64,000 bases of DNA from Brachionus rotundiformis (Eukaryota; Rotifera; Eurotatoria; Ploima; Brachionidae): NCBI GenBank assembly GCA_016802295.1, contig JAESIW010000137.1:1293318-1357317 (forward strand). Reading direction: 5' to 3'. The notes beneath the pieces were generated by a model. It made no database searches. It was not told the origin of the DNA and saw nothing but the letters and a program-made list of their open reading frames with translations. Positions within the stretch are counted from its first letter, which is position 1. The number at the start of each line of letters is the position of its first letter. Of the stretch, positions 1 to 12,390 are shown one piece after another. A program made the position numbers and the translations under genes.

Positions 1-62
1 AGTAGAGTTAATTGGTTGACAAGCTTGAAATTGAAAAACAAATCTAATTCAACACAGTACCA

Positions 63-1816
63 TTAAAAATTCATTTGGTGTTTATCTTTAATGATCCAGA
101 TATTGTCTATAATCTTTCCATTCTAGTTAATTTTAATGAATAATAAATGATCAATTTTTTAAATATAAGGAAGGCCTACTTTGTCATCGGAAACTTGTTC
201 AAAATACAAATGAGTATTATTAAAAGCTTGCATTCTGGTATAACCATAATCGTTTGATCTAAAAGCACAAAAATCTTTTTGTGGACCAAATGGGTTATGG
301 TTTTCTTTGCAACCAGCGCTTCCAGTAACAATGTGGATAGGCGCTTTTGGATTCGTATATGGTTTTTCATAGCTTCCGTTTAGAACTGTGTAGTTATAAA
401 TTGGCCAAAGCCTTTCATATGAATGCTCATGAGCCCATAATTCAACTAGATTTCAAGATAAAATTATTTTTAAAAAATCAGTTTCTTTAATTTCACCATC
501 GACGCCATATTTATAGAATAAATTTTCCAAACCATAAGTTTGAACATAAGGTAGACCTGTTCTAACTCTGTCATCAAAATTGGTGCAATCATCTTTATTT
601 GCGTTCGAGCAATACATAGGTCTATGTCCCATTGTAATAATCCCTGGTAACAAAGATTAAATAAATTGAAAACTTAGTGAATTTAAGTTACATGGTCTTA
701 AAGCTCTATTTTCTGGCAAATTTGCAGTCTACAAAATTTAAAACAAATTTAAAGTAACATAGAAAATATTTTGTTATTTTATTTGATATAAATATTTAGA
801 ACTAGAATTTAAAAATTACTTTTAAGTCTTCTAGAAGCCAATTATATTGATTTACTATTTGTTTAAACCCAAAGTCGAAAAAATAATAAAATTCAGTGCT
901 AAAGGATATTAAGTGAATTGGTCCTATATTAACGCTGTAAAAATGATTGTTGTCTCCTCCAAAACTTGTGCCATCACTATTTGGCATGCTAAATTTGTTC
1001 ACATAATTTGAAAAATTGTACTGCCATTCGTGATTTCCAGGACATGTCATATATGGAACATAGGCAGCTATAGGTTGAATCTGATTCAAGAAAGCATCTC
1101 CCACTCGAGCATTATCCTAAAAAATTAAATTTATATATTTTTTAATAATAACTCTGTTGAATAAAATACAGTGGCCATGTCGTAGGCAAAATCGCCAACA
1201 TGCAAAATTGCGTCATAAAAACCAAGCATTGTTTCTTGCTGTAGTCTTGGAATAGATTGAGCGTTTTCGTTACCTAAATCACCGAATATGGCAAATCTTG
1301 GTGACCATTGAGTACCTTCTGGCATAGCAGTAAAGTAAAAAATATCTGACCAACCATATTTTGCTGATCCGCAATGATATTCTTTGAACAATTATGTGAA
1401 AAATAAAGAGTATTTTACTCTTTAAAAAATACTGTATGTGATTCCCGGCTTGAGCTTTTCCAATACTACTCTATGCACAGTCATGTTCCGTCTAAGAAAA
1501 CCACCATCAACAAAAATACTCGACGTGCCCGAAGCACTTGAATCTATCTTGTCAACTCCATATTCAACAGTACTCTCACTTACCGGACTCATTGTGACCC
1601 AAGTAATGACCATTTGGTCCGGTCTACCTGCAATTTACCAATAATTTTTATTTTCTTTTGCCATGAAAAAAAATAACAAATACCTCCGTAAGATATATGC
1701 ACTTGTTCAGGCTGATAATATACTTCATTTAGAAAAGATAACTCTTTCAAGCTATTATGACCATTAAAAATGCCCAGTAATAAGGCTGTTAATGCCAAAA
1801 ATTTCCAATAGATCAT
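63..1816 (-). CDS. ACP7: Purple acid phosphatase, ACP7 type (8 exons)
   Basis: A secreted or lysosomal binuclear-metal phosphatase hydrolysing phosphomonoesters. Exons (high to low): 1816-1684, 1627-1433, 1381-1170, 1116-820, 728-692, 643-497, 445-180, 122-63. All junctions are GT-AG and keep one frame, giving about 448 aa, close to animal ACP7. An N-terminal hydrophobic stretch (MIYWKFLALTALLLG) looks like a signal peptide. Next comes the fibronectin-like domain (PEQVHISYGG, then MVITWVT) and the metallophosphatase motifs: GDLGNEN, GDFAYD, GNHEWQYNFSNY, MGHRPMYCSN and AHEHSYERLWP, which carry the metal and phosphate ligands. The last small exon supplies NGKIIDNIW, the usual end of the family, so the model is complete. 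Exon 5 is only 37 nt. Identification is by motif order and length; the substrate cannot be read from sequence. Confidence 0.93.
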
Positions 1817-2394
1817 TTTTTGGTATTTTATAATATGAAGTTTTAAATTATTAATAATTTTTATTATGTCGCTGAGTCATGTGACCTATTTTTGATAATT
1901 TATTATTTTTTTTTAATTTTATTTAGATAATTTTTAATATTCTTGATCGTTTCAAAAAATGACATTTTTAAATTTTAAATAAAAATTCCGTTGTATTCTA
2001 ATTTTTGTATTGAAAATTTTAGAATATAAAATGACTTATTACTTAACCTTATTTGAAAATTAATTACTCTATTTTTGTTACTATTCGAACTCTTGGATAT
2101 CTATAATCTGTTTTATTTCAATTAAACAAAACATTTTTATTAATTCATGTTAATAGATAATTTTGTTTATTTTCACTTGAAAAATAGAATATAAAATGTG
2201 ACAATTAAATAAAAACTATGATGTAATCATTATTATTGCGTAATTGCGTTATTAACAAAATCTTATTAACTTAGGACACTAGCCGTGATGTCTTTAACAC
2301 CTTTTAAATTTGAATAATTTGTTAATTAAAGCCGGTCAACCATTTTTGTATATTTATTTAGCTTAAAAAGAATCATTTTTGTGAAGATTGTTTA
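1817..2394. other. Intergenic, divergent spacer
   Basis: AT-rich spacer between the divergently transcribed phosphatase and CAP genes. It presumably holds both promoters and 5' UTRs. No open reading frame, repeat or recognisable motif stands out. Confidence 0.5.
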
Positions 2395-3086
2395 ATGCTT
2401 GGAGATACAATGCTTTTAAGATTACTGACTTTAATCATTTTTCAGTATGGAAGAGCTTCATGTTCTATTGACCAGCTAAAATTTCAAAATGAGGCCTTAA
2501 TTGCTCATAATCTTTATCGATTTGTACATGGTGTGCCACAACTGTCTTTAAATGCAAATTTATCAAAAATTGCTTATTCCAGAGCCGAAGATTTGGCTCA
2601 TACAAAAAAAATAGTTGCCAAACAACTTGATTTTAAAGGCAAAAAGTTAGGAGAGACAATTGGTTGTGTTAGTGGCTTCAATGTTTACAATGGTACTCAA
2701 TTTAATCTAATAGCTATCTTTAAATAATTTTGCTTTTAGGAATATCAGCTACTCAATTATGGTACAGCATGGTTTCAAAGTTTGACCAACAAGGTGAAAA
2801 TGCATATGAAGCAGCCAGTTTTTCCCAGTTAATCTGGAAAAACACAAAGGAAGTCGGCTTTGGAATTGCAGAAAATAATGGAATGTTTTATTTTGTTGCT
2901 GAGTATTTTCCAAGTGGCAATATTCCAGGCCAATATGATAAAAATGTTTTTCAACTTAGAATTGAGAATGGTTTTGTTTCAAAGTTAATTAAAAGTGAAT
3001 CAAACAACACTGATAACAAGGTTACACAAAATAATATGAATAAATTTCTCACAGGAATAGTAGAAATTAACAAAAAATTAAATTGA
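2395..3086 (+). CDS. CAP/SCP-superfamily protein, GAPR-1 (GLIPR2)-like
   Basis: Two exons, 2395-2692 and 2740-3086, joined by a 47-nt GT-AG intron, give 214 aa. The protein opens with a hydrophobic leader (LLRLLTLIIF), so it is probably secreted, unlike myristoylated vertebrate GAPR-1. Two Met codons (2395 and 2410) could both start it. The CAP domain follows: FQNEALIAHNLYRFVHGVP, LSLNANLSKIAYSRAEDLA, GETIG, WYSM, SFSQLIWKNTKEVGFGIA, then VAEYFPSGNIPGQY, in the order seen in GLIPR2. Of the four classic cavity residues (His, Glu, Glu, His), only the Glu of GET is evident. The Glu of WYSE is Met, and the His of the GHFTAMVWK-type motif is replaced in ASFSQLIWK. A 55-residue polar tail follows the domain. 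Biochemical role unknown. Confidence 0.85.
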
Positions 3087-4793
3087 ATAGATTTTGTTTT
3101 AAAAAGACATTTTGTTAAAATTATTAATTTTTTATGAATAAAATTTTACAATTAATACTTTTTTTAATTTTGATAAATTTTTAATTAAAAAATTTTTATG
3201 ACAAAAAATTGCATTCGATTTTTTAGATGATTAAAAGGTAATCTTTAAAATAATAAAATTAACAATTCATCAGGATCATATTTTATTTATCAAAATTTTC
3301 AAAGTCTTTTTCAATTAGAATAAAATTTATAGACTTCAATATTTATTTTTTTTTTAAATAATTTGCATGTTTGAATATTTTTTGAAAATAATTTAAATTT
3401 GGCAATTGTAATTATATTTGTCTATTGCCAAGAAGTTTAAATAAAAACAGATTTAATTTTCGTTTTTAAAATTAAATCGCTTTGCAAAAATCAACTTAAT
3501 TAATGCAAACTACAGCCCACGAAAACTTCTCTGAACAAAATTAAAACGAAAATTAAAAAATACATTTTTGTATTCATATAAGGATTTGATTACATATATT
3601 ATAATTTATAAATAAATCAATCATAATTTTCTAAATTTTAAAATTTTTTTGTAGATGACCCTAGCATTAATTGTCAAAGAGTTTGGTAATTCTTCAAAAT
3701 GACTATAAATATTTAATTTTAATAAAATTTCATAATCGCATGATTTATTAGGCTTCAGTGCCAAGCTACCAAATTGCACAGGAAAAATTTTTTTTCGTTT
3801 CTATCATGATTATTTGGGAATTAATAGCTCAATTTTAAATGTTGGTTTCATTTTAATGTTCAAGCTTTGCCTGTTCGTTTTAATTAAAATAGAGTAAAGC
3901 TCAAAATTTAGTATTTAAGATACACTTTATTCTTCAAATTCAGTAAAATTTAAAAAAATATCCTTACTTCGATCATATTTTTTAAATTAAGAAATCAAAT
4001 TCTATTTACCAAAACCATTATAGTACCATTTCTCTTTTTAATTACGTAAGAAACAATACTTAATAAATTCAAAATGGATTTTTGATTTAATTGTTAACAT
4101 TACAGAGCTAAAATAAAAAAAGTGCCTTGTGTAAAACAACCCATTCAAAAATAAAGTTTAATTTATAAAAATTTATCAAAAAACAAACATTTTAATAGTT
4201 TTTAGAAAATTTTTATTTCAGTTGTTTAGAGACTAAAAACAATGAATATAAACTTTTTTGTTAATAAAATATTTATTCTAAAACAAATTCAGGTTTTAAG
4301 TTTCTAACCTATTTATGTCTAAAATGATAGATATCTCAAGATCAATAATTCGAAACAAATCGCATCATTTAAACGTCAAATAATCAAGGTTTAATAAATA
4401 TTTTTGGTTTTGTTATGGGTTGTCATGGCAACTATTAACAAACATTTCTTGTGTAACTTATAAGAATTGAAGAAAAAACTTTAGTTCAAAATAAAATTTT
4501 AATTTTGATTGAACTTTTTATTTCGAATTCTATTTTAGTCACTGATCAAACAAAAGCTGATTGATTACATGCTAGACAAATATTTAATAATAAAAAAACA
4601 AAGCTCGTTGCTGTGCTACTTTAAGACCATACTTATTTTGTTAAGTCACTTTTTTTTATTAATAACAATTAAAATTTTTCTAACCTGATTATAATATTGT
4701 TGTTAATAGTAATACAAGTTATCATGAATAATAAAGTAGATCATTTAAAAAGAATTTTTCTTCAGCGCTCATTTTAGATTTACTAAATTAACA
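3087..4793. other. Gene-free AT-rich stretch
   Basis: About 1.7 kb of AT-rich DNA. I see no long frame, no spliced exon chain and no clear repeat. The last part before 4794 is presumably promoter and 5' UTR of the stathmin-domain gene. Confidence 0.45.
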
Positions 4794-5814
4794 ATGGGTT
4801 GTGGCGCGTCCAAAGATCCAAAGATAGCTGTGGCAGATTCACATAGGCCTATGCCAAATAAGAACAAAAATGGATTCAGACAAGTTGAGATCAAAAATAA
4901 TACTCTAAATGTGCCCAATCAAGCCAATATAAGTAAATTATAAAACTTTTTTCTATCATGTAGAGAAATTAATTATTTTTGTTTCTCAAAGAGGCACCTT
5001 TGGCATTTGAGATAAATTTCGATGACAACAACAATGGTATGGCAAAACGACCTCCGCCAGGAAGACTTCGGGTATGCCAAAAAATAATCTTCTTTCCAGT
5101 TTATAGATAGTTAACAAATTTTTCTAATTTTTTAGTTGGAGCCTTTAAAACATACCCCAACCACTCGTGCAGAGATTGATGAAAAAATAAAAATCGCAGA
5201 GATAAAGAGAGAAAAAGTGCATATTTTTCATTTAATTAAATTATTTTTCATTTATTAATTAATTTTTGTTTAGATACTTGCTGATAGGGCTAAGTCCACT
5301 AGTGGAAAAAAGAAAAAAAGCGTCAGTAATCGACGTGAAAACAGTGATAGTGGTTTTGAGGTTGACTCCTTATCAAGAAATGTAATTATTATTAATTATT
5401 TAATTAATATATTTTAGTTTGATTCTAAAAACTTTTGCTTAGTCATAAAAGTTTACAGAACAAAATTAAGATTAGATAAAATTTTTTAAAATTTAAATAA
5501 AAAATCATATTGTATGAATATTTTTATTTTTATAAAGAACTCATTCAACCGCAATAATCAAAGACCAGACTCGTTTGAAAAAGAAAATGAATCCAGGCAA
5601 AGATTATTGAATAGAGTAATATTTAATTTTTTCAAAAAAAATAAAAAATAATTATTTTTTAATTAAAGAGGCGAATTATTCCGGATTATGACGATGACGA
5701 TGTGGAACATGACCGAAATTATAACAGAGAAAGCGGTAAATTAAAATAATTTGATTAAATTAGAAAAAATGTTTATTTTTTTTCAAATCAGATGACTTCG
5801 ACCGTCGATATTAG
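4794..5814 (+). CDS. Stathmin-domain protein, STMND1-like (7 small exons)
   Basis: Exons 4794-4932, 4992-5071, 5136-5216, 5274-5381, 5538-5615, 5669-5735 and 5792-5814 are each bounded by GT-AG and share one frame, giving 191 aa. The start MGCGASK is a classic N-myristoylation plus palmitoylation signal, as in vertebrate STMND1 (MGCGPS). The middle part reads FEINFDD, then RPPPGRLRLEPLK, then EIDEKIKIAEIKREKILADR. It resembles the start of a stathmin-like domain: a beta hairpin, the PP.RL stretch, and a helix with EI(E/D)EK..AAE.R+. The tail is acidic and basic, with SDSGFEVDSL, PDYDDDD and a final DFDRRY. Likely a membrane-tethered tubulin-binding or cytoskeletal protein. Family assignment is moderate; the exon chain itself is strong. 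Confidence 0.72.
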
Positions 5815-6283
5815 TAATCGTTTTATGTCGTACTCATAATTGGTGCAACTCATTACTTAAATCCACTTAAATAAAAATTGTTATTTTATAAGGAAAAGAG
5901 AAACTTAAATATCGTTCCTATATTTAATTATTAATTATTCTAAATTGTTTAATTTTTATGCTGAATGCTCAAAAATAAAAAAATTGGAAAAAAATTCTTT
6001 TTAGTTTTTGGAAAATAAATTAGTGTTTACTGCGTAGCAACAATAACCAGGAAACACCCAGTTCAAATAGCTCCAGGACTAAAACATTTTTTTAAAAAAA
6101 CAAAATATAATTATTCATTAATCTTTATTTAAATATTTTTATTTAACAAATTGTCCAAATTTTCCTAAATTTTAAATTGACTATTTCACATGGATCAAAT
6201 GCAAATAATTGGAACAATTACCATTCTGGAATTATCTTTAAAATATTTACAATTAAATACATTTATAAATTTATACTAATAAA
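5815..6283. other. Convergent 3' spacer
   Basis: The 3' flanks of the stathmin-domain gene (+) and the rolling-stone-like gene (-) meet here. AATAAA-like signals are present (about 5871 on +). No gene recognised. Confidence 0.5.
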
Positions 6284-7461
6284 TTAAACACCCGAGTCAT
6301 TAGAAAAACAATTTTTTTTCATTTCAAGATACTTGTCTTTTAGATACAACTTTAATTGGTATGCAAAAAAATGGAACATTTGCATCAAAAATGTTAAGAT
6401 AGTCAGCATTGTGAATATGACCATTATTTGAATTGGTTTGCCATAATCAATTTGCTCGTAGATAATGTTCTTTTTAGGATCTTGCATCCAGTAGATAAAG
6501 GTGACTATTGCATAGCACCAACCATAAGCACATGTGTAAACAAAGTGCAAGATTTTGACTGGATATGCCAGGAGAATAATGTCAATAATGGCAACCAAAC
6601 TATTGAACCCATGACGATGTAGGTTTCCGATTTCGGCGATCCAAGTCGGCTCTGTTTCAATATCCATTATGAATGCATAAGTAAAATATCCCGTGGTTAC
6701 CACTATAGCTGATATTACAATTATATTGTAGAGCAGCCAAGATATTTTTATCAGAATTAAGAGAACGCTTGGCACGTGAGCTTCGATCCAGAGCTTCCAT
6801 GCTTCGCAATTGGAAGCTACTGAAGAAGACGGCAGTTGACAATTATGCTGATTATCACAATAGGTTTTTTTGGTAGTTGAACAGGTCGATTTGACTGCAG
6901 ATTGAGATTGAGTAGAAGTCTCTGTTACAACAAAAGCTTCCGAAATATCATTTAATGTGTTGCTGTTCTGAAAATAGGCGTTCTCTACTTTCCGCGAACA
7001 GGAAAATGGACCGAACACAAAGCGGAAGAATCTTGCCAGGATGGTCTTTTGGTCTATTGAATAGAAATAGAGGGTTATGAAGGCTGATAGCCAGAGATGA
7101 ATGAAAAGAATGGTCAAGGACCATGAAGTCATGTACACTGGCCATGGCTTAAAAATTAGATTAAACTTAAAAAAATAAAAATATTTAAAGATAGAAATTT
7201 ACATGAAGGAGAAGCAAGTTAATATTTTTTTTTGTTGTTATATAAAAGTTTTGAGCACGAAATTCATAATTTCTTACAATCGACTCAATAAACCAAATAG
7301 TGTAATAGATAGCGATGAATATTCTGTAGATTACATAAAATAAAGAACCATTTAAACAAGGCCACTATAATTAATAAGTAAATTTAAAAAAAAAAATTTT
7401 TTTAATTAAAACTTACTATTGAACTGTGAAAATATTCAAGTATCTATATTTAAAAACAAAA

Positions 7462-7494
<33 letters not shown>

Positions 7495-7642
7495 TATCTT
7501 TGCCTACCTCTTCGGGATCTTTTTTCATAAATTGAGAATTTTTTTCAAAATTTAGAGTCAAATTTTCTCTACAGAATTCATCCTTGAATTTTTTTCTCAA
7601 ATTAAATGGTTTGGACGCTGTATTTTTGTCCAATGCTTCCAT
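6284..7642 (-). CDS. Rolling-stone-like multipass membrane protein, copy A
   Basis: Exons 7642-7508, 7443-7417, 7364-7203 and 7147-6284, all in frame, give 395 aa. The start MEALDKNT is the first ATG of exon 1. Exon 2 is a 27-nt microexon (ILEYFHSSI). The protein has the hallmarks of the Drosophila rolling stone (rost) family: a short cytosolic N-terminus ending in a DPEE segment, then hydrophobic helices including FYVIYRIFIAIYYTIWFIE, PWPVYMTSWS followed by a helix, and C-terminal helices around TIVVISAIVVTTGYF, LVAIIDIILLAYPVKI, YGWCYAIVTFIYW and MVIFTMLTILTFLMQ. A Ser/Thr/Cys-rich cytosolic loop (about residues 165-215) separates two groups of helices. rost acts in myoblast fusion in flies; the function of this protein is unknown. 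It is a tandem paralogue of the gene at 9212-10484. Confidence 0.85.
7464..7493. repeat. (TAA)n microsatellite
   Basis: About ten perfect TAA units sit inside intron 1 of rolling-stone-like copy A. Probably length-polymorphic; no function inferred. Confidence 0.95.
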
Positions 7643-9211
7643 TTTCTAGTTAATCATAAAATCTAAATTAAATATAAAATTATGCTACTTAAAAGCCAAG
7701 TCACATGATTTGTTGTGGTTTGGAGAGTTGAACCAAGTGAGGACTTTCTCTCTTTGGATAAAGATCTAAAATTATCTTGAAAAACTTTTAATTAAATATT
7801 TAACTAGCATAATATCACATTTTTAGAAACGTTGTTTTTAAAATTCAAAACTTAAGCACATAATTTTAGTAATAAATTTGAATATAGTTAGAAAAATGAA
7901 CGAATGAATTCATAAGAAATAATTTCAATAAATACAGCTGAAATAATTTTAGAATAATATTTTCAATATTAATCTTTATTTAGGACTGAATATTTTTGAA
8001 AAAAAAACAACTAAAGATTATACAAAAATTTAAAAAACATTCTTATCTAAAAGATATAAATCATTTTATCATGTAGATACAAAATTGAAAAATAAAATAT
8101 TATTGAAAAAATGTCATTTAGAACATTAGATTTATGTAGACCCCTAAATCTATCTAAAAGTAAAATTATTGCTTTTATTTTAGACAATTTTAATTAATAG
8201 TCTGGCAAAAAAACAATACCAAGCTTTGCTTTTGACCGAACAAAAACAAATGAGATAAAAAATTGTACATTTTATGAATTAAATGTAGGCTCTTGAATTT
8301 TGTTTTGAAGAAAAAATCTTTTGATGAACCACTAAATTAAAATTTTTATCTTCTTTATTGATATTTTGAGCAAATCTTAATTATTTTTTGTCTAAATATT
8401 CAATAAAAATCAATAAAATTTTTATTCTAGTTTGGATTTATTTTGTCAACGATAATCGAAAATTTTAGGCTTATCTTAAACTAAAATTGTTCTCAAATTA
8501 ATTTGGCTAATTTTATAAAATCATATTTAAAATAATTCTAAATTTATAATATAATTAGACAAAATAAATTTGAGATGAACATAAAAAAATAATTATAGAA
8601 AAAAAATTTAATTTTTGGTGGGTTTTTTAATAGAGAAAATATCCCAATGTGTTGCAATTATTCAATTCTAAGCTTCTTTTTAAACTAATTAGATAAGTAA
8701 ATAAATTTTCATCAATTTCTTCGAAAATTTTGAACAGTTTCAAAATTTAGAAAAGTAAAGAATAAAATTCTTTTTTGTCTAGAATAATTAATAACAAAAA
8801 AACTCTGCCATAATTAAGTTGGTTTTTGTCTCATTAAAATCGGAAAGCAACCAATTTGGTGTCCTTCTTAATTTTATTTAGTATTAAGTATATAAATTGA
8901 ATATGTCGCTTTTAAATAATTATATTTTTAGCTATTCAAAATTTTTTCGGGTAAAAATTTATATGTTAGGTTTTTAATGATGATAAAGTCTGCTAGGTGA
9001 GTAAAGAAATTTAGTATAAAATAAATAATATTGTTTAGAAAATAAATTGATTAGTTTGTTTGCTAGTTATGTTAGCTTGTAGATAAAACTAGCAACTTAA
9101 GGCCTAAAACACATATCTTATCTTTTTTTTGGCCTAGTGTGTAATTGAATGGAAAAGTATGAACATTTGAATTTCTAAATTATTTAAAACATATTTAAAA
9201 GAAATAAACAT
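7643..9211. other. Spacer between tandem rolling-stone-like genes
   Basis: About 1.6 kb of AT-rich DNA between copy A and copy B. No exon chain or repeat was recognised. It holds the promoter of copy A and the 3' end of copy B. Confidence 0.45.
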
Positions 9212-10484
9212 TTATTTATTTTTAATAAAATATTTGATTTTAAGATATAATTTAAACTGATATGCAAAAAAATGCAAAATTTGCATTACTAAAGTAAGCA
9301 ACATCAACATAAAATAAATTCCGAGTATTTGAAATGGTTTATTGTAGTCTATTTGCTCATAAACAATATTATTTTTAGGATCTTGTATCCAATAAATAAA
9401 AATGACCAAAGCATAGCACCATCCATACAGACTAGTGTACACAAAATGCATAATTCGTACCGGATAAGCCAACAGAATTATATCAACAATGGCTACCAGG
9501 CTATTCAAGCCGTGGCGGTGCAAATTTCCAATTTCAGCAAACCAAGTCGGCTCTGACTCCAAATCCATAATAAAAACAAAAGAAAAATAAGTAACAGTGA
9601 CCACTATTGTTGATATAACAATCAGATTGTACAATAGCCATGACACTTTTATTAGCGTTATAATTGGATTAGGTATATGTGCCCAGATCCAGATCTTCCA
9701 TGCCTCTGAGTTTGATGCCACTAGTGCAGATGGTAATTGACAATCATTCCGCTTGTCGCAACAGGTCCTAGAAAATGCAATTGCCGCCTTTTTTAGCTCA
9801 ATTTTTTCAAGTTTCTTGCCATATTTATCAATTCGGTGTGAACAATTGATACTGCCAAAGGTGGCATCAAAAACACGCTTTATCCGCGTATTTTTGTCAA
9901 GTGTATAGAAATAGAGTACTATTAGAGCCGAGATCCACAGATGTGCGACCAAAATGGTCAGTGACCATGAAGTCATGTACACTGGCCATGGCTTTCCAAA
10001 ATATAAATATAAAATTGAATTTTCTTCCTAAAATAATCTTCTTTTGACTTACATGAATTAAGAAAATGTTTTGTTTAACTTTATTTTGAAAAAAAGCTCG
10101 GTTTGATCTGTACTCATGATTGCGATAAATTGATTCCAATAGCCAAATTGAGTAGTAAATGGCTATAAAAATGCGATAAATAACGTAGAACAAGGACTCA
10201 TTGCAATAACTCCACTTTTATTATATTTAATTAATTAAAATGTTTTAATAATTTTAATAAATATATTTACAAATGAAGTGTGAAAATATCTGAGTATCTA
10301 TAAATGAAAAGATAAATAAATATAAGAATTTAATTTTTGATTAGAGCACCTTTTCGGGATCGCGACGAATCGACTGTGAATGGTTTTCAAAATGAAGGCT
10401 TAGGTTTTCGCGCCTAAACTCTTCCTTTAAAAGCTGGCACATAAATGACAATTTTTTGCCATTGCAAGAATGCTTTGTAGACAT
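9212..10484 (-). CDS. Rolling-stone-like multipass membrane protein, copy B
   Basis: Exons 10484-10350, 10297-10271, 10214-10053 and 9991-9212 give 367 aa. The first three exons are exactly the same lengths as in copy A (135, 27 and 162 nt) and the intron positions and phases match, which proves tandem duplication. Shared blocks include LFYVIYRIFIAIYY, PWPVYMTSWSLTIL, CQLPS.LVASN.EAWK, LNSLVAIVDIILLAYPV and YEQIDYNKPFQI. The polar loop between the helix groups is shorter than in copy A and has diverged strongly, while the helices are conserved. The C-terminus is shorter (KIKYFIKNK) and basic. Same family and unknown role as copy A. Confidence 0.85.
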
Positions 10485-11799
10485 TTTTTTCTTAAATTAA
10501 GAAAAAAATTCATAAAAAAATATTATAATTTAAGCTAAGGAGATCACCATCGATACTGGCTAATTGAGTTCATTAAAATTCTACCTTTTATTATTAAAAT
10601 AATATATAAGTTTTATTTACTTAAATGTGAGTAAATTAGCAGTTGTTTTTAAAAAAAATTATTATTTTTAAATATATTGATTTGGTCTGCCACATCACTA
10701 GAAAATTCTTTACATTTATATTCGAAACTATCAAAGAAAGCTTAATTATTAGTTCTTTAGTTTCTTACGCTCAAAAATCTTTGTGAAGGAAATATGAGTC
10801 CTTTAAGCAGAGAAAATTTTTACATAAATTTGAATTATTTAAATCTCGAAATAATTATCATTTAAGTTTACTTTGAAAAAGATGTGCCTAGTAGAAAAAA
10901 TTATAATTTATTTATCTAAAGATGACATTTAATATTGAAAATTTTGATAAAAGGACCCAGTAGCATTTTGAATGATGAGTTTACATCTTGTGTTGAATCC
11001 TAGAATCACGAATTTTAAATTAATTAATCAAGTAACTCGAATAATTGGCAATTGTTTAAAATATTGCTTTATTTCTATTTGAATTACCAATATATTAAGG
11101 CATTGTCTAAAAATCTAATCAAAACTAATTAAATTAGGGCAAAAAATTATTTGAAACTGCTAATTTGTATTAAAAACTCATCTTAATTAATTTAAAAATA
11201 AAAATTAATAAAAAAAATGTATTAAAAAATAAAAAAGTTTTATAACATGATTAAAAATATGTTAAGCAATTTATTTCCAAAGATAATTAGTAACCAAAGT
11301 ATTCTCTTGAACAAACTCAATATTGCACCGGACGATGTTGATAGAAGAGGTAATCAAATGAGACTTCGTAGATTTTAAAAAGCTCAACAAAGTACAAAAA
11401 ATGGGAATTTGAATTCAAATATTTGTTAAAATATCAGCATAAATTTGCTGGTTGTCAAACTACAATCAAACTGATTATTGATCTTTTCTCGCGAATCCCA
11501 CAGCAAATTCAATGAAAAAAAAACTGGATCATGGTACCTTAGAATGTACAAAATAAACCGTGCTCAACTTGCGAAATGCTTGCTTTGGCAAAAAAAGATT
11601 AATTTTTTTGTTCTAGATGCAACAAAAAAAAATAATTTTTGTATTTTTAATAATTTAGAATTTTTCTTTATTAAATCTAGCGGGTAGGAAAAATATGGGA
11701 CTCAATTAGATGATTTAAAATAAAGCAAATTACATAAAATTTAAAAAAAAGAAATTTTAAATATTAAATTCATTCAGCTATTATTTTTTAAATAAGTTT
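10485..11799. other. Gene-free stretch with one 43-codon ORF
   Basis: AT-rich. The only coding-looking piece is a 43-codon ORF on + at 11247-11378 (begins MIKNMLSNLF, ends MRLRRF) with some GC-containing codons. It has no recognised homologue and could be a relic. A 69-codon frame at 11478-11687 is rich in Lys and Phe and looks like chance. Confidence 0.35.
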
Positions 11800-12165
11800 C
11801 TAATTAACAGCTTTGAAATTTGATAGAGATGAAATTAGTTAAATAAAAGTCAGAAGCCATCTTTTGATGAAGTAGAGTTGAATGATCTGTTGTCGCAAGC
11901 AATGATTGATATAAAAAACCACTAGTAGATTGTAGGCCTAAACCTTTTTTGTTATTTTATGTTGAAATGCATATAAGCCATATTTTTCTAAGAAATTGTT
12001 AATATCATTAAAATTATTTACTTCAAATTTGAACCTAAACAATTTAAATATTGATAAATAATAACTCTTATCCAGTTTAATTATAGCCTCTTTTGACAAA
12101 TAGTATAAGAGAGTCTAGCAATAATCAAAATAAGGCAATATAAACGTCTTGGATTTTTAAGGCTA
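11800..12165 (-). mobile_element. Decayed non-LTR retrotransposon (LINE) 3' fragment
   Basis: Read on the - strand, the stretch from about 12150 encodes KTFILPYFDYC followed by a stop, then LLYYLSKEAIIKLDKSYY and FLEKYGLYAFQHKI. This is the block found after the reverse-transcriptase core of LINE ORF2 proteins (PYFDYC..., then ...F..RI). Several in-frame stops show it is dead. The 26-nt core at 12113-12138 recurs near 18120-18145 in the second fragment. Confidence 0.7.
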
Positions 12166-12390
12166 TCTATATAATTAAAGAATTAATTATAATATTTTTA
12201 ATTATTAACTGATAATTTTATTCAATCAATTCATGTAACTCCGTAAACAGAAAGAACTGAGACTGAATTTGGTTAGATTCCAATGCAATTATTTGTAGAA
12301 ACAAAAATTATTCATTTACTGTGATTGATAAATTTTTATTCTAAATTAGTTTATTAAAAAATGAGATATAAATATTTAAAAAAAATTAAC

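Noticed and set aside
6428..6622. ORF on + within rolling-stone-like copy A (and its equivalent at 9329-9556)
   Set aside because: Both lie opposite the conserved helix-coding exon; similarity between them only reflects the duplicated - strand gene.
11247..11378. 43-codon ORF as a real small gene
   Set aside because: Codon content looks slightly coding-like, but no signal peptide, homologue or spliced partner is visible; left as a note only.
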